DNA from: Paracholeplasma vituli
GTDB taxonomy: Bacteria > Bacillota_I > Bacilli_A > Acholeplasmatales > UBA5453
NCBI RefSeq assembly: GCF_025446935.1
Contig: NZ_JAOEGN010000016.1
Coordinates: 1-37,797 of the forward strand
Length of the DNA: 37,797 nt
Direction of reading: 5' to 3'
Shown here: positions 31,542 through 37,797 of the stretch, in pieces
How the letters are laid out: each line of letters begins with the position of its first letter
Numbering within the stretch: the first letter of the stretch is position 1
Program-made: the position numbers and the translations under genes
The notes under the pieces: model-generated
What the model was told of the DNA's origin: nothing
The model's input: the letters and a program-made list of their open reading frames with translations, nothing else
Database searches by the model: none

Positions 31542-32427
31542 GGGGTATTTTCCTTAATAAAGCAATGAAGAAACCTTCATAGAGTGCACTTGGCATCACC
31601 GTGACGACCCCTTCTAGATTTGAAGGGAGCGTTTCGATGTCTTTGAGTTCGATTGGGATGATTTCTACTTGTTTCGTTGCTAATGCGTATTTAACAATGG
31701 CTTCATTTTCGCTTTTTAATAACGAACACGTTGAGTAAACCATGGTTTGATTGGGTTTTAGTAATTGTATCGCTTTTAAGATGAGGGCTTTTTGAGTTTG
31801 AATCGATTTTTCAATCAATTGCGGGGTGAAGGTTTTATAGCTATCCAACCGGTTCAAATCTAAGGTTCCTGAACCGCTACATGGAGCATCTAAAAGGATG
31901 TGATCGAATCTATAAAAATCATCGAGCTGTCTGGCATCCTTGACGACTACATTCACTTTGTTCGCCCCTTGACGTTTCAAATTAAACTCAAGCTTTTGAG
32001 CACGAATTGGGTTTTGTTCACAAGCCATGATTTGAATTTGATTTTGGGCTAAAGCAGCCATTTGGGTTGTTTTTCCACCAGGTGCTGCAGCCATATCTAA
32101 AACATCCCCTTTTAAGGCGTTTAATACAATGGGTGGCAACATCGAGGACAAACTTTGAAGGTATATGTGGCCTTCTTTATATATAGATAAATTTTGAAGG
32201 TCTAATTCACTACCCTCTTTAAGGATCAATGCGACCTCACTAAATCCTACTTTTTCAACCATTAAACCGATCGAATTGAGTTCCTGCATCACAGAGACTA
32301 TGGTAGATTTTAAGGTATTCACACGAAAAGTGACCCGTTTTTTTGAATATAATCCAAATAGGATGTTTTGATAATCATTCGGGTAGTTTTCTTTTAGTTT
32401 TGATTCAATAAACTCGATATTTGACAT
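31522..32427 (-). CDS. RNA m5C methyltransferase, Sun/NOL1/NSUN family (RsmB/RsmF-like)
   Basis: It methylates cytosine C5 in rRNA or tRNA using SAM. The 301 residues show the SAM motif DMAAAPGGKTTQMAAL, motif IV DAPCSGSGTLD with one catalytic Cys and motif VI VYSTCSLLKSENE with the nucleophilic Cys. It lacks the NusB-like N-terminal domain of RsmB and the C-terminal PUA extension of RsmF, so it is the short form. GAGG precedes the ATG by 6-7 bases. It is the first gene of the pair with the RluA-type enzyme. Confidence 0.92.
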   Translation of the reverse strand: MSNIEFIESKLKENYPNDYQNILFGLYSKKRVTFRVNTLKSTIVSVMQELNSIGLMVEKVGFSEVALILKEGSELDLQNLSIYKEGHIYLQSLSSMLPPIVLNALKGDVLDMAAAPGGKTTQMAALAQNQIQIMACEQNPIRAQKLEFNLKRQGANKVNVVVKDARQLDDFYRFDHILLDAPCSGSGTLDLNRLDSYKTFTPQLIEKSIQTQKALILKAIQLLKPNQTMVYSTCSLLKSENEAIVKYALATKQVEIIPIELKDIETLPSNLEGVVTVMPSALYEGFFIALLRKIPHAKTKL

Positions 32428-32559
32428 AAAAACCTCACAAAATGGACCACTTCTATCTTACCATTAATTCAATCAAATGCGCAAAATAAAAATCCATTAT
32501 TGTGAGTTTTATTTTCTAAGAAAATATCAAAGTTATTAAATATTTTGTAGTTAAAACCA

Positions 32560-32587
32560 TTGACAATTGGTAGAGACGTGTTATAAT
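32560..32587 (+). promoter_or_regulatory. Promoter of the YutG-like gene
   Basis: Perfect TTGACA (32560-32565) and TATAAT (32582-32587) with 16 bases between, and TGT before the -10 (extended). This is the best consensus promoter of the window. Confidence 0.85.
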
Positions 32588-32623
32588 AAACTTCCCTCAC
32601 AAAAATAAAGAAAGGAGATAATC

Positions 32624-33151
32624 ATGAGTGAAACTACGTTAAGTAAGAAAGAATACAACCGTTTGAATGATACAAAGAAATATGACATCATCAAACAACG
32701 CCTAAAAGACCGTGGTGTTGAGCTGATTGACATTGCGAAATTAACCTATGAATTACAAAAACCCTATGTCCCTACTTTGACCATTGAACTTTGTTTAGAA
32801 CACGTTGACCGCGTTGTCCTTAAACGCGAAGTCCAACATGCTGTATTAGTCGGTATTGAGTTAGATATGCTCGCTGAACAAAAAGTGATCAGTGAACCAT
32901 TATTGTCCATGATGTTGGGAGACTATGGGCTATTCGGCATCGATGAAATCTTGGCATTATCGATTGTAAACGTTTATGGGTCGATTGGCTTAACCAATTT
33001 TGGTTATGTCGACAAACTCAAACCTGGCATCATTGGAGAAATCGATGAAGCTGGTAAAGAGGAAGGCAGATGCAATACATTCCTAGACGATATCGTCGGC
33101 GCGATTGCGAGCGCTGCTGCAAGTTCAATCGCACACAAATACAGTTCATAA
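32624..33151 (+). CDS. yutG: Phosphatidylglycerophosphatase A-related protein, YutG type
   Basis: The 175 residues match the YutG branch of the PgpA family: RGVELIDIAKLTYELQKPY, LTIELCLEHVDRVVLKREVQ, then LFGIDEILALSIVNVYGSIG and the C-terminal NTFLDDIVGAIASAAAS. PgpA enzymes dephosphorylate phosphatidylglycerophosphate in phospholipid synthesis, but YutG-type proteins lack long membrane helices and their activity is less certain. AAAGGAGA lies 8 bases before the ATG. The strong promoter and terminator make it a monocistronic, well-expressed gene. Confidence 0.85.
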   Translation: MSETTLSKKEYNRLNDTKKYDIIKQRLKDRGVELIDIAKLTYELQKPYVPTLTIELCLEHVDRVVLKREVQHAVLVGIELDMLAEQKVISEPLLSMMLGDYGLFGIDEILALSIVNVYGSIGLTNFGYVDKLKPGIIGEIDEAGKEEGRCNTFLDDIVGAIASAAASSIAHKYSS

Positions 33152-33187
33152 AAAAACAGGGCTCACGCTTAAGTGACCCTGTTTTTG
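33151..33187. terminator. Bidirectional terminator
   Basis: AAAAACAGGG and CCCTGTTTTT form a 10-bp outer stem, with an inner TCAC/GTGA stem. It separates the YutG-like gene from the convergent small basic protein gene. Confidence 0.85.
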
Positions 33188-33295
33188 TTATTTCAGAATG
33201 GTATTTTTGACGATTTTTTTACCGGCTTTTTTAGCATTTCTGATCGCATTTTTCTTGAGGTGTGTACCACGTGAATCTTTGCCATGAACTTGCAT
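33188..33295 (-). CDS. Small, very basic 35-residue protein
   Basis: A frame of 35 codons starts at an ATG with AAAGGAG 8 bases upstream. It begins MQVHGKDSRGTHLKKN and continues AIRNAKKAGKKIVKNTILK, ending right at a bidirectional terminator. Eleven of 35 residues are Lys or Arg. No acidic cluster, Cys or membrane segment is present. It could be a nucleic-acid-binding or ribosome-associated peptide; I do not recognise the family. Ribosome site, tight terminator and lack of overlap with another gene support it as real. Confidence 0.6.
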   Translation of the reverse strand: MQVHGKDSRGTHLKKNAIRNAKKAGKKIVKNTILK

Positions 33296-33408
33296 GATTA
33301 GTCTCCTTTATTTCGGGGATTCATTTATGTAAAATAATCCGTTTCTATTCTACGCCTTTTTGATCAAAAACGCTACATATTTCGCTCTTTTTTTAAAAAT
33401 ATTTTTGA

Positions 33409-33457
33409 TAAAATAAAAAGTCAGTATTCGCCTAGTTTAAAGGCACTTACTGACTTT
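33409..33457 (-). terminator. Terminator of the M6 protease-like gene
   Basis: AAAGTCAGTA and TACTGACTTT pair over 10 bp with an inner GCCT/AGGC pair; on the minus strand TTATTTTATC follows. Confidence 0.8.
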
Positions 33458-33464
33458 ACTATTT

Positions 33465-36400
33465 TTAGGATACGGTAACGTTAATTACAGCTTGTGAACT
33501 ACTATTTGTAAAGCTTTGAGCAACCTCAATCATGACATTGATGTTCGTACCATTGCTCCATTTATAAACGGATAAATTCATCGATCCGGATGATAAAATA
33601 TCGGATTGTGAAATATATGAAGTTGGACTTGGAATCGAATTATTGAAGTCTGCTTCAAGGAGTTGTACAAAGAAATTAGATGTCGAGTTGTTGTTTCTTA
33701 AGAAATATTCGCCCCAGAATGAGGTGGATGATTTCATACGCGCATCGACATGATAAATCATAATCCCAGCGTTATCTAAGACGTGAGGTAAGCCGACATG
33801 GCCGTTATATAAACCGTTTGGTGTATAAAACATAATGAGGAGATATTCATCAAACGCATTACCATCATTTAAATCATTAGAATTGAAAGGAATTAATAAG
33901 GTATTATTTAAACCATCGGTATCGGTGGAATATGCATCTAAAGTAACTTGATAAGAACCTTGAGTTCCGAGTAAGGGTTGTAACCAACCAAAGACCAATT
34001 TATTGAATGGTCCGTGGTCACCTGCGTTATTATCCATCATATCCATGCCACCTACAGGACCATATGCTAGGTCTTCGTTGTAAGGATATAAGTCTGGCAT
34101 ACCCATCAAGTGTCCAAGTTCATGAACAAAGGTTTCTGCATTCACAACTAATCCAGTTACACCTGGTAAAGCATCATTGATGAAATCATAACTTGCCCAG
34201 AAATAATATTCGAAACGTTTGCCATCGAGTAAGGATAAATCATCAGCTACACCATATTGTGCAGCGTATACCCATGCCCACCATGGATCGTTATCGCTAT
34301 AATCCACGGAATAAATGAAAATAATCGAATCGATGAGGCCATCGGAGTTGAAGTCATATTTAGAGAAATCAATTTCTGGATTTAATCCAACTAAAGCTTC
34401 CATAATCGCGTATTGATCACCTTCATCCTTATAAACTTCATAATAAGATTTCGCATTCGCAGTTGTAAACTTCGGTGCGATATCAAAAGTTAAATCGAGT
34501 TTGCCATAGCTGCTCTTGTAATAATAACTACTGACACTTTCCCAACCAGTTTGGTTGGATGTCCCATTGAAAACAAGGTTTAGGTTAGCTTGATAATTGC
34601 TTGGGAATAAGGAACCGCTGATTTCAACTGGAACTACTAACACGTTATATTTACCTGTTGATGGTAAGCCCGATTTGCCAAATGTGGCCTTTTCAAATTC
34701 ATTGATGGTTTGACGTGTTGATAATGTCGATAGATTGGCAGGTTCAACAACTGGGTCATACTTCCAAATGCGTAAGTCTAAGGTGGTACCATCGCTTAAG
34801 ATATAGAGTGCATAAGCGATATCGTTGTTGATCATTAAACTGTATACGTTTTGTCCTTTAATCGCGGATAAAGCGGAGTCTAGGACATACCCTTTTGTAA
34901 TTAAACTTTGAATATATGCATTGACTCTAGTTTGATGATCAGCGTAAGCAAATGCCCCGCGGATGGTGTATTCAGAATTATTAACCTTCACTAATGATAA
35001 GCCACTGAGGCCTTCTAATTCAGGTAATAAATTATTTAAAGTTGGTTCGTTTAAATTCAAGCCTAGTTGAGCGATCATATCTGCCCAAGATTCTAAAACT
35101 GGGGCTGTGTTTGAACCAAATAGTTGGATATTCGATACTTTGAATTGACCGCCATTGCCTGAGGTGTCACCAGACCCTACAAATAATAATCTAAACTTCG
35201 ATGCGTAGAGGTTATTGATTGTAATAGTTACCATGTCGGTTGATAATTGGCTATAGAAATTACTACCAGCCAAATCAACCCAGTTCGAACCATCCCAAAC
35301 TTGGACTTTCGCTCCAACTAAACGGGTTGAGTAGCTATCTCTCGCTTCGATTTCGAATGAGAAACTTGGAATAATCGTGCCTAATGTATCGATTTCAATA
35401 TAAGTTTGAGTATTTGCTAGACCCTTGATATCAGAGGCGAATACGTAGCCTTGTGTTAATCCACCAGGAGCTGTATCAGACCCAGAAATGAATGCCAAAT
35501 GACTAACCTTAACTGTAACTTTGGAGTCACTGCCAGGGAAAACTAACACTTGATTAACGGTATTCTTATAACTGTTGGTTAATGTGGTAGTTGTATTTTG
35601 AATATTGAATGCGAAGTAAACACCTTCAACAGGGTCAACAATTTCACCTTCTACCCCATATATACCGATACCATACACAGTTTCTCCAGGGTAAGTTTCG
35701 GTATCTTCATAGGAATATACAAAGTAATCACCAACAACCCAGGATTCTTCGACTTCATCCCACGCTAAGGTTTGATCTAATAAATCACTATAGGCTTCAT
35801 ACTCAGTGTTTGTCCAGTCAAATAGATCGACATACACTTCAAACATCGTGTCATCACTTAAATCGATGACGACATAATCACTTGAAACAACCGTTGGCAG
35901 TAAAGCGGAAATATCAAACCCAAAAATGGTGTTGATTTCAGTTTTATCATAGGCTTTACCCGCAAATTTTGAAGTCATTTCATAAGTTGCGACATAGGTT
36001 TGGTTTGCAGAAACAACAGTGAGTGCAGGTGTCCATCCTTTAAAGGTAAATGTATGGGTTTCGGTATCTGCTTTAGTAGGGGACCCAACATAGGCAGGCA
36101 TCGAACCTTGAACTAAGGATTCGGTCTTTAAAACAGACCCATCTTCATTTTGCCAAGTAATCACATAAGTAATACTGGTATCTAAAGACCATTTTGCGTA
36201 AAGGTCAATATTGTTTTTAATACCTTTAGGTAACGCTGTTACAAGTTGTGTAAAGGCGCTATCTAAATACCAACCACTAAAAACAAATCCCGATTTGGTT
36301 GGATTTTGTAAGGTTATGGTATCTTCAATGGTTATCGAATTTGGGTTAGCTTCTGCATTTTCGCCACCATCTAAGTGGTAAGTGATGCTGTAGTTCACTA

Positions 36401-36683
36401 AACTCCATTTTGCATACAGTGTTACGGATTCTGTAATATCATTTATAAGTTTAGTACTTTTATCTAAAGAAGCTGCCGTATACCATCCAGCAAAGCTATA
36501 GCCTTCTTTAGTTGTGCTGAATTGATTCAGCTTATTTATCTCATATAAATTAGAAAACTCAATCGCATCAATTGGAGTCCCTTGATTGGTTTCGAATGTG
36601 ATTTTAGTTACACTTGGTGTATCACATGCAAATAGCCCAAATGAGAGTAAAAATAATGCGAAAACGGCCAATATTCTTTTCAT
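33465..36683 (-). CDS. Secreted M6-type (immune-inhibitor-A-like) metalloprotease lipoprotein with Listeria-Bacteroides repeats
   Basis: The 1072-residue protein begins with a lipoprotein signal, MKRILAVFALFLLSFGLFAC (Cys20), so it should be tethered outside the cell. Residues 27-235 hold InlB-type (Flg_new) repeats ending in GYSFAGWYTA...LYAKW, FVFSGWYLDS...LYAKW and TFKGWTP. A beta-rich region follows (about 390-530), with a coagulation-factor/galactose-binding-like part (ARDSYSTRLVGAKVQVWDG). Residues about 690-1060 are the protease: HELGHLMGMPD with zinc ligands His854, His858 and Asp864, then YGPVGGMDMMDNN. This HExxHxxxxxD form is that of M6 peptidases. GAAAGAGG precedes the ATG. Substrates are unknown; protein or host-matrix degradation is the family role. 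Confidence 0.9.
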   Translation of the reverse strand: MKRILAVFALFLLSFGLFACDTPSVTKITFETNQGTPIDAIEFSNLYEINKLNQFSTTKEGYSFAGWYTAASLDKSTKLINDITESVTLYAKWSLVNYSITYHLDGGENAEANPNSITIEDTITLQNPTKSGFVFSGWYLDSAFTQLVTALPKGIKNNIDLYAKWSLDTSITYVITWQNEDGSVLKTESLVQGSMPAYVGSPTKADTETHTFTFKGWTPALTVVSANQTYVATYEMTSKFAGKAYDKTEINTIFGFDISALLPTVVSSDYVVIDLSDDTMFEVYVDLFDWTNTEYEAYSDLLDQTLAWDEVEESWVVGDYFVYSYEDTETYPGETVYGIGIYGVEGEIVDPVEGVYFAFNIQNTTTTLTNSYKNTVNQVLVFPGSDSKVTVKVSHLAFISGSDTAPGGLTQGYVFASDIKGLANTQTYIEIDTLGTIIPSFSFEIEARDSYSTRLVGAKVQVWDGSNWVDLAGSNFYSQLSTDMVTITINNLYASKFRLLFVGSGDTSGNGGQFKVSNIQLFGSNTAPVLESWADMIAQLGLNLNEPTLNNLLPELEGLSGLSLVKVNNSEYTIRGAFAYADHQTRVNAYIQSLITKGYVLDSALSAIKGQNVYSLMINNDIAYALYILSDGTTLDLRIWKYDPVVEPANLSTLSTRQTINEFEKATFGKSGLPSTGKYNVLVVPVEISGSLFPSNYQANLNLVFNGTSNQTGWESVSSYYYKSSYGKLDLTFDIAPKFTTANAKSYYEVYKDEGDQYAIMEALVGLNPEIDFSKYDFNSDGLIDSIIFIYSVDYSDNDPWWAWVYAAQYGVADDLSLLDGKRFEYYFWASYDFINDALPGVTGLVVNAETFVHELGHLMGMPDLYPYNEDLAYGPVGGMDMMDNNAGDHGPFNKLVFGWLQPLLGTQGSYQVTLDAYSTDTDGLNNTLLIPFNSNDLNDGNAFDEYLLIMFYTPNGLYNGHVGLPHVLDNAGIMIYHVDARMKSSTSFWGEYFLRNNNSTSNFFVQLLEADFNNSIPSPTSYISQSDILSSGSMNLSVYKWSNGTNINVMIEVAQSFTNSSSQAVINVTVS

Positions 36684-36739
36684 TTACAAACCTCTTTCTA
36701 GTACTTGAAAATACTGCTGTAGATATTATGATATCACTA

Positions 36740-36768
36740 ATTATAATTAAACGAAAGCACTTTTACAA
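36740..36768 (-). promoter_or_regulatory. Promoter of the M6 protease-like gene
   Basis: On the minus strand TTGTAA (36763-36768) and TATAAT (36740-36745) are separated by 17 bases; the start codon lies 56 bases downstream of the -10. Confidence 0.75.
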
Positions 36769-36788
36769 AAAAATAACTTTGATCAACG

Positions 36789-36820
36789 TCATAAAAATAA
36801 AAACGTCGAGTTGACGTCTT
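36789..36820 (-). terminator. Terminator downstream of the TnpB element
   Basis: On the minus strand AAGACGTC pairs with GACGTTTT (one G-U) around AACTC and is followed by TATTTTTA. It separates TnpB transcription from the protease promoter. Confidence 0.5.
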
Positions 36821-36839
36821 TGGTTAAATATTATTTCGT

Positions 36840-36949
36840 GAACTACCCACCACTTAAATAGAAGTGGGGGCTTCCTATCCAAACCAGTGTACCCACCAGT
36901 GACTCAATAGGCTATCCCCGTAGTCCCTACGGTTCTTATTCATTTATAG
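36840..36949 (-). ncRNA. Candidate omega-RNA scaffold at the TnpB right end
   Basis: TnpB nucleases use an RNA made from the 3' end of tnpB and the right end. Here on the minus strand the region holds CCGTAG/CTACGG (36918-36923 with 36927-36932), a GGATAGCCTATTGAGTC segment and the large right-end hairpin. The guide would be the first bases beyond the element, below about 36840. Family knowledge supports the position; exact ends are not determined. Confidence 0.5.
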
Positions 36950-37795
36950 CTAAAAAGCTAACTTATACTTTCTAAACCCTTCTTTATTGATATTGATCGC
37001 TGCGTTGTGGTCTCGATCTAAGTGTAACTCACACTTTGGACACTCAAACACGCGATTAGAGAGTTTGAGTTCACTATGAATCTCACCACAGGTACTACAG
37101 GTCTTTGAGGATGGATACCACTTATCCATCACCATCAGTGTTTTACCCTGTGTTTCTAACTTGTACTTTAAGAAGGATACAAATCTAGTCCAACCAAATC
37201 TAGATATCTGTTTGGCGTAATATGGATTATCTTGAGACATCTCGATGAGATTTATTCCTTCTACACTCACCAAATCATAACGCTTGGCTATCGCGTGTGA
37301 TTGTTTATGTAAAAAGTCATCTCTTTTATGTTTGATTCTTTCATATAACAAAGCGATTTCTAATGCCTTCTTATCATAGTTACTAGACCCTTTGATTCTT
37401 CTGGATAAACTTCTTTGAAGGACTCTAAGTTTGTTAAAGTCTGTTTGTATGTCTTTAGGATAGTCCATCTTTAATCCTTGATCATCGACGTAAAAATGAG
37501 TCATTGAGAAATCTAGTCCTATGGCATCTTTGACTACTTGTTTCTGAATCTCTTTTTGGTATTCATAGAGTATTGAGACATAATACTTATTTGTACTACT
37601 CTTCGATACGGTCACACTCTTTAAAGTCATCTCATTAGGAATCACTCTGTGTTGTTTGATCTTCACTTCACCCAGTTTAGGGAGTTTGATGTAGCCTTTT
37701 AATAGAACGATGTTATGGTTAACAAGGTTGGTTGTGTACCCATAGTCTTGTTTCTTAGAATGGAACTTAGGTAAGTCTTGTTTACGTTTAAAGAA
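36950..37795 (-). CDS. tnpB: TnpB, RNA-guided nuclease of IS605-type element (5' end outside window)
   Basis: The frame is open to the window edge, about 281 residues, so the N-terminal part is missing here; a GTG at 37666 is internal, because coding continues upstream as FFKRKQDLPKFHSKK and then IKLPKLGEVKIKQHR, normal TnpB sequence. All three RuvC acidic residues are present: Asp in IGLDFSM, Glu in VSVEGINL and Asp in LDRDHNAAININ. The zinc ribbon has both Cys pairs (CSTCGEIHSE, then FECPKC). Nothing suggests inactivation. TnpB cuts DNA next to a short TAM motif, guided by its omega-RNA, and helps the element persist. Confidence 0.9.
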   Translation of the reverse strand, partial: FFKRKQDLPKFHSKKQDYGYTTNLVNHNIVLLKGYIKLPKLGEVKIKQHRVIPNEMTLKSVTVSKSSTNKYYVSILYEYQKEIQKQVVKDAIGLDFSMTHFYVDDQGLKMDYPKDIQTDFNKLRVLQRSLSRRIKGSSNYDKKALEIALLYERIKHKRDDFLHKQSHAIAKRYDLVSVEGINLIEMSQDNPYYAKQISRFGWTRFVSFLKYKLETQGKTLMVMDKWYPSSKTCSTCGEIHSELKLSNRVFECPKCELHLDRDHNAAININKEGFRKYKLAF

Positions 37796-37797
37796 CA

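Larger units (their letters stand above)
36838..37797 (-). mobile_element. IS605/IS200-type element, right part (tnpB plus right end), cut by the window edge
   Basis: The right end after tnpB carries a strong hairpin (CCCACCACTT at 36846-36855 with AAGTGGGGG at 36862-36870) flanked by GAACTA, the type of subterminal hairpin used by Y1-transposed elements. No tnpA is visible in the window; it may be a tnpB-only element. The outer boundary is approximate, somewhere near 36830-36845. Confidence 0.7.

Noticed and set aside
36886-36903. Direct repeat CCAGTG twice near the TnpB right end as a target-site duplication
   Set aside because: Both copies lie inside the predicted right end/RNA region, and IS605-type elements do not duplicate their target.
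1-37797. Use of TGA as tryptophan (Mycoplasma code)
   Set aside because: Conserved Trp positions use TGG, and TGA ends several genes at the expected family length, so the standard code applies.

Overview
The window is AT-rich DNA that reads with the standard genetic code: TGG encodes Trp and TGA ends genes such as the methionine sulfoxide reductase and the first solute-binding protein. The mix of genes suggests a low-GC Firmicute/Tenericute, most likely an Acholeplasma-type mollicute. Supporting points are many short lipoproteins and ABC importers, T-box riboswitches, GGDEF proteins, a butyrate kinase/phosphotransbutyrylase pair and an M6-type protease lipoprotein with Listeria-Bacteroides repeats. 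The organism assignment is inference. No rRNA, tRNA or CRISPR array is visible. Fragments of two RNA-guided mobile-element families sit at the edges: the 3' end of an IS110-type transposase on the left and an IS605-type TnpB with its right end on the right.

Layout. 1-650: IS110 remnant, its hairpins and an otherwise empty stretch. 647-950: a small membrane-anchored Pro/Ala/Lys-rich gene whose frame is broken at a run of seven G. 1035-4840: a Na+/H+-type antiporter preceded by an attenuator-like leader, then an amino-acid ABC importer operon that ends with a TrpR/YerC-type regulator; its promoter is covered by a near-perfect inverted repeat. 4900-8660: Rieske protein, MsrB, DUF952, a YgaP-type membrane protein, Sua5, an arsenate-reductase-like phosphatase and DUF4256. 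8720-10600: an XRE regulator overlapping a gene for a four-repeat acidic protein, then a decayed YcaQ-type glycosylase gene. 10675-13964: a four-gene operon (zinc-ribbon membrane protein, 2-hydroxyacid dehydrogenase, YdhG-like protein, RNA m5U methyltransferase). 14075-18577: a beta-hydroxyacid dehydrogenase, two GGDEF proteins, a CxxC membrane protein and a nucleotidyltransferase.

18650-23500 is an amino-acid supply region. A stand-alone trpB sits behind a T-box whose specifier reads UGG (Trp). A second complete amino-acid ABC importer sits behind a T-box leader with one specifier arm (CGU, Arg) but two antiterminator/terminator modules in tandem. Together with the TrpR-like regulator this suggests a cell that salvages rather than makes amino acids.

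23540-29600: flotillin; a Y1 (REP-associated) transposase relative that has lost its HUH and Tyr residues but keeps a C-terminal helix-turn-helix; a thioredoxin-reductase-like flavoprotein paired with a double-CxxC glutaredoxin-like protein (a split AhpF-like arrangement); then buk-ptb for acyl-phosphate/ATP metabolism. 29600-33300: a membrane-anchored EEP hydrolase, an RluA pseudouridine synthase, a Sun/NSUN RNA m5C methyltransferase, a YutG/PgpA-like protein and a 35-residue very basic small protein. 33400-36770: a 1072-residue secreted M6 protease-like lipoprotein with its own promoter and terminator. The right edge is the partial TnpB element.
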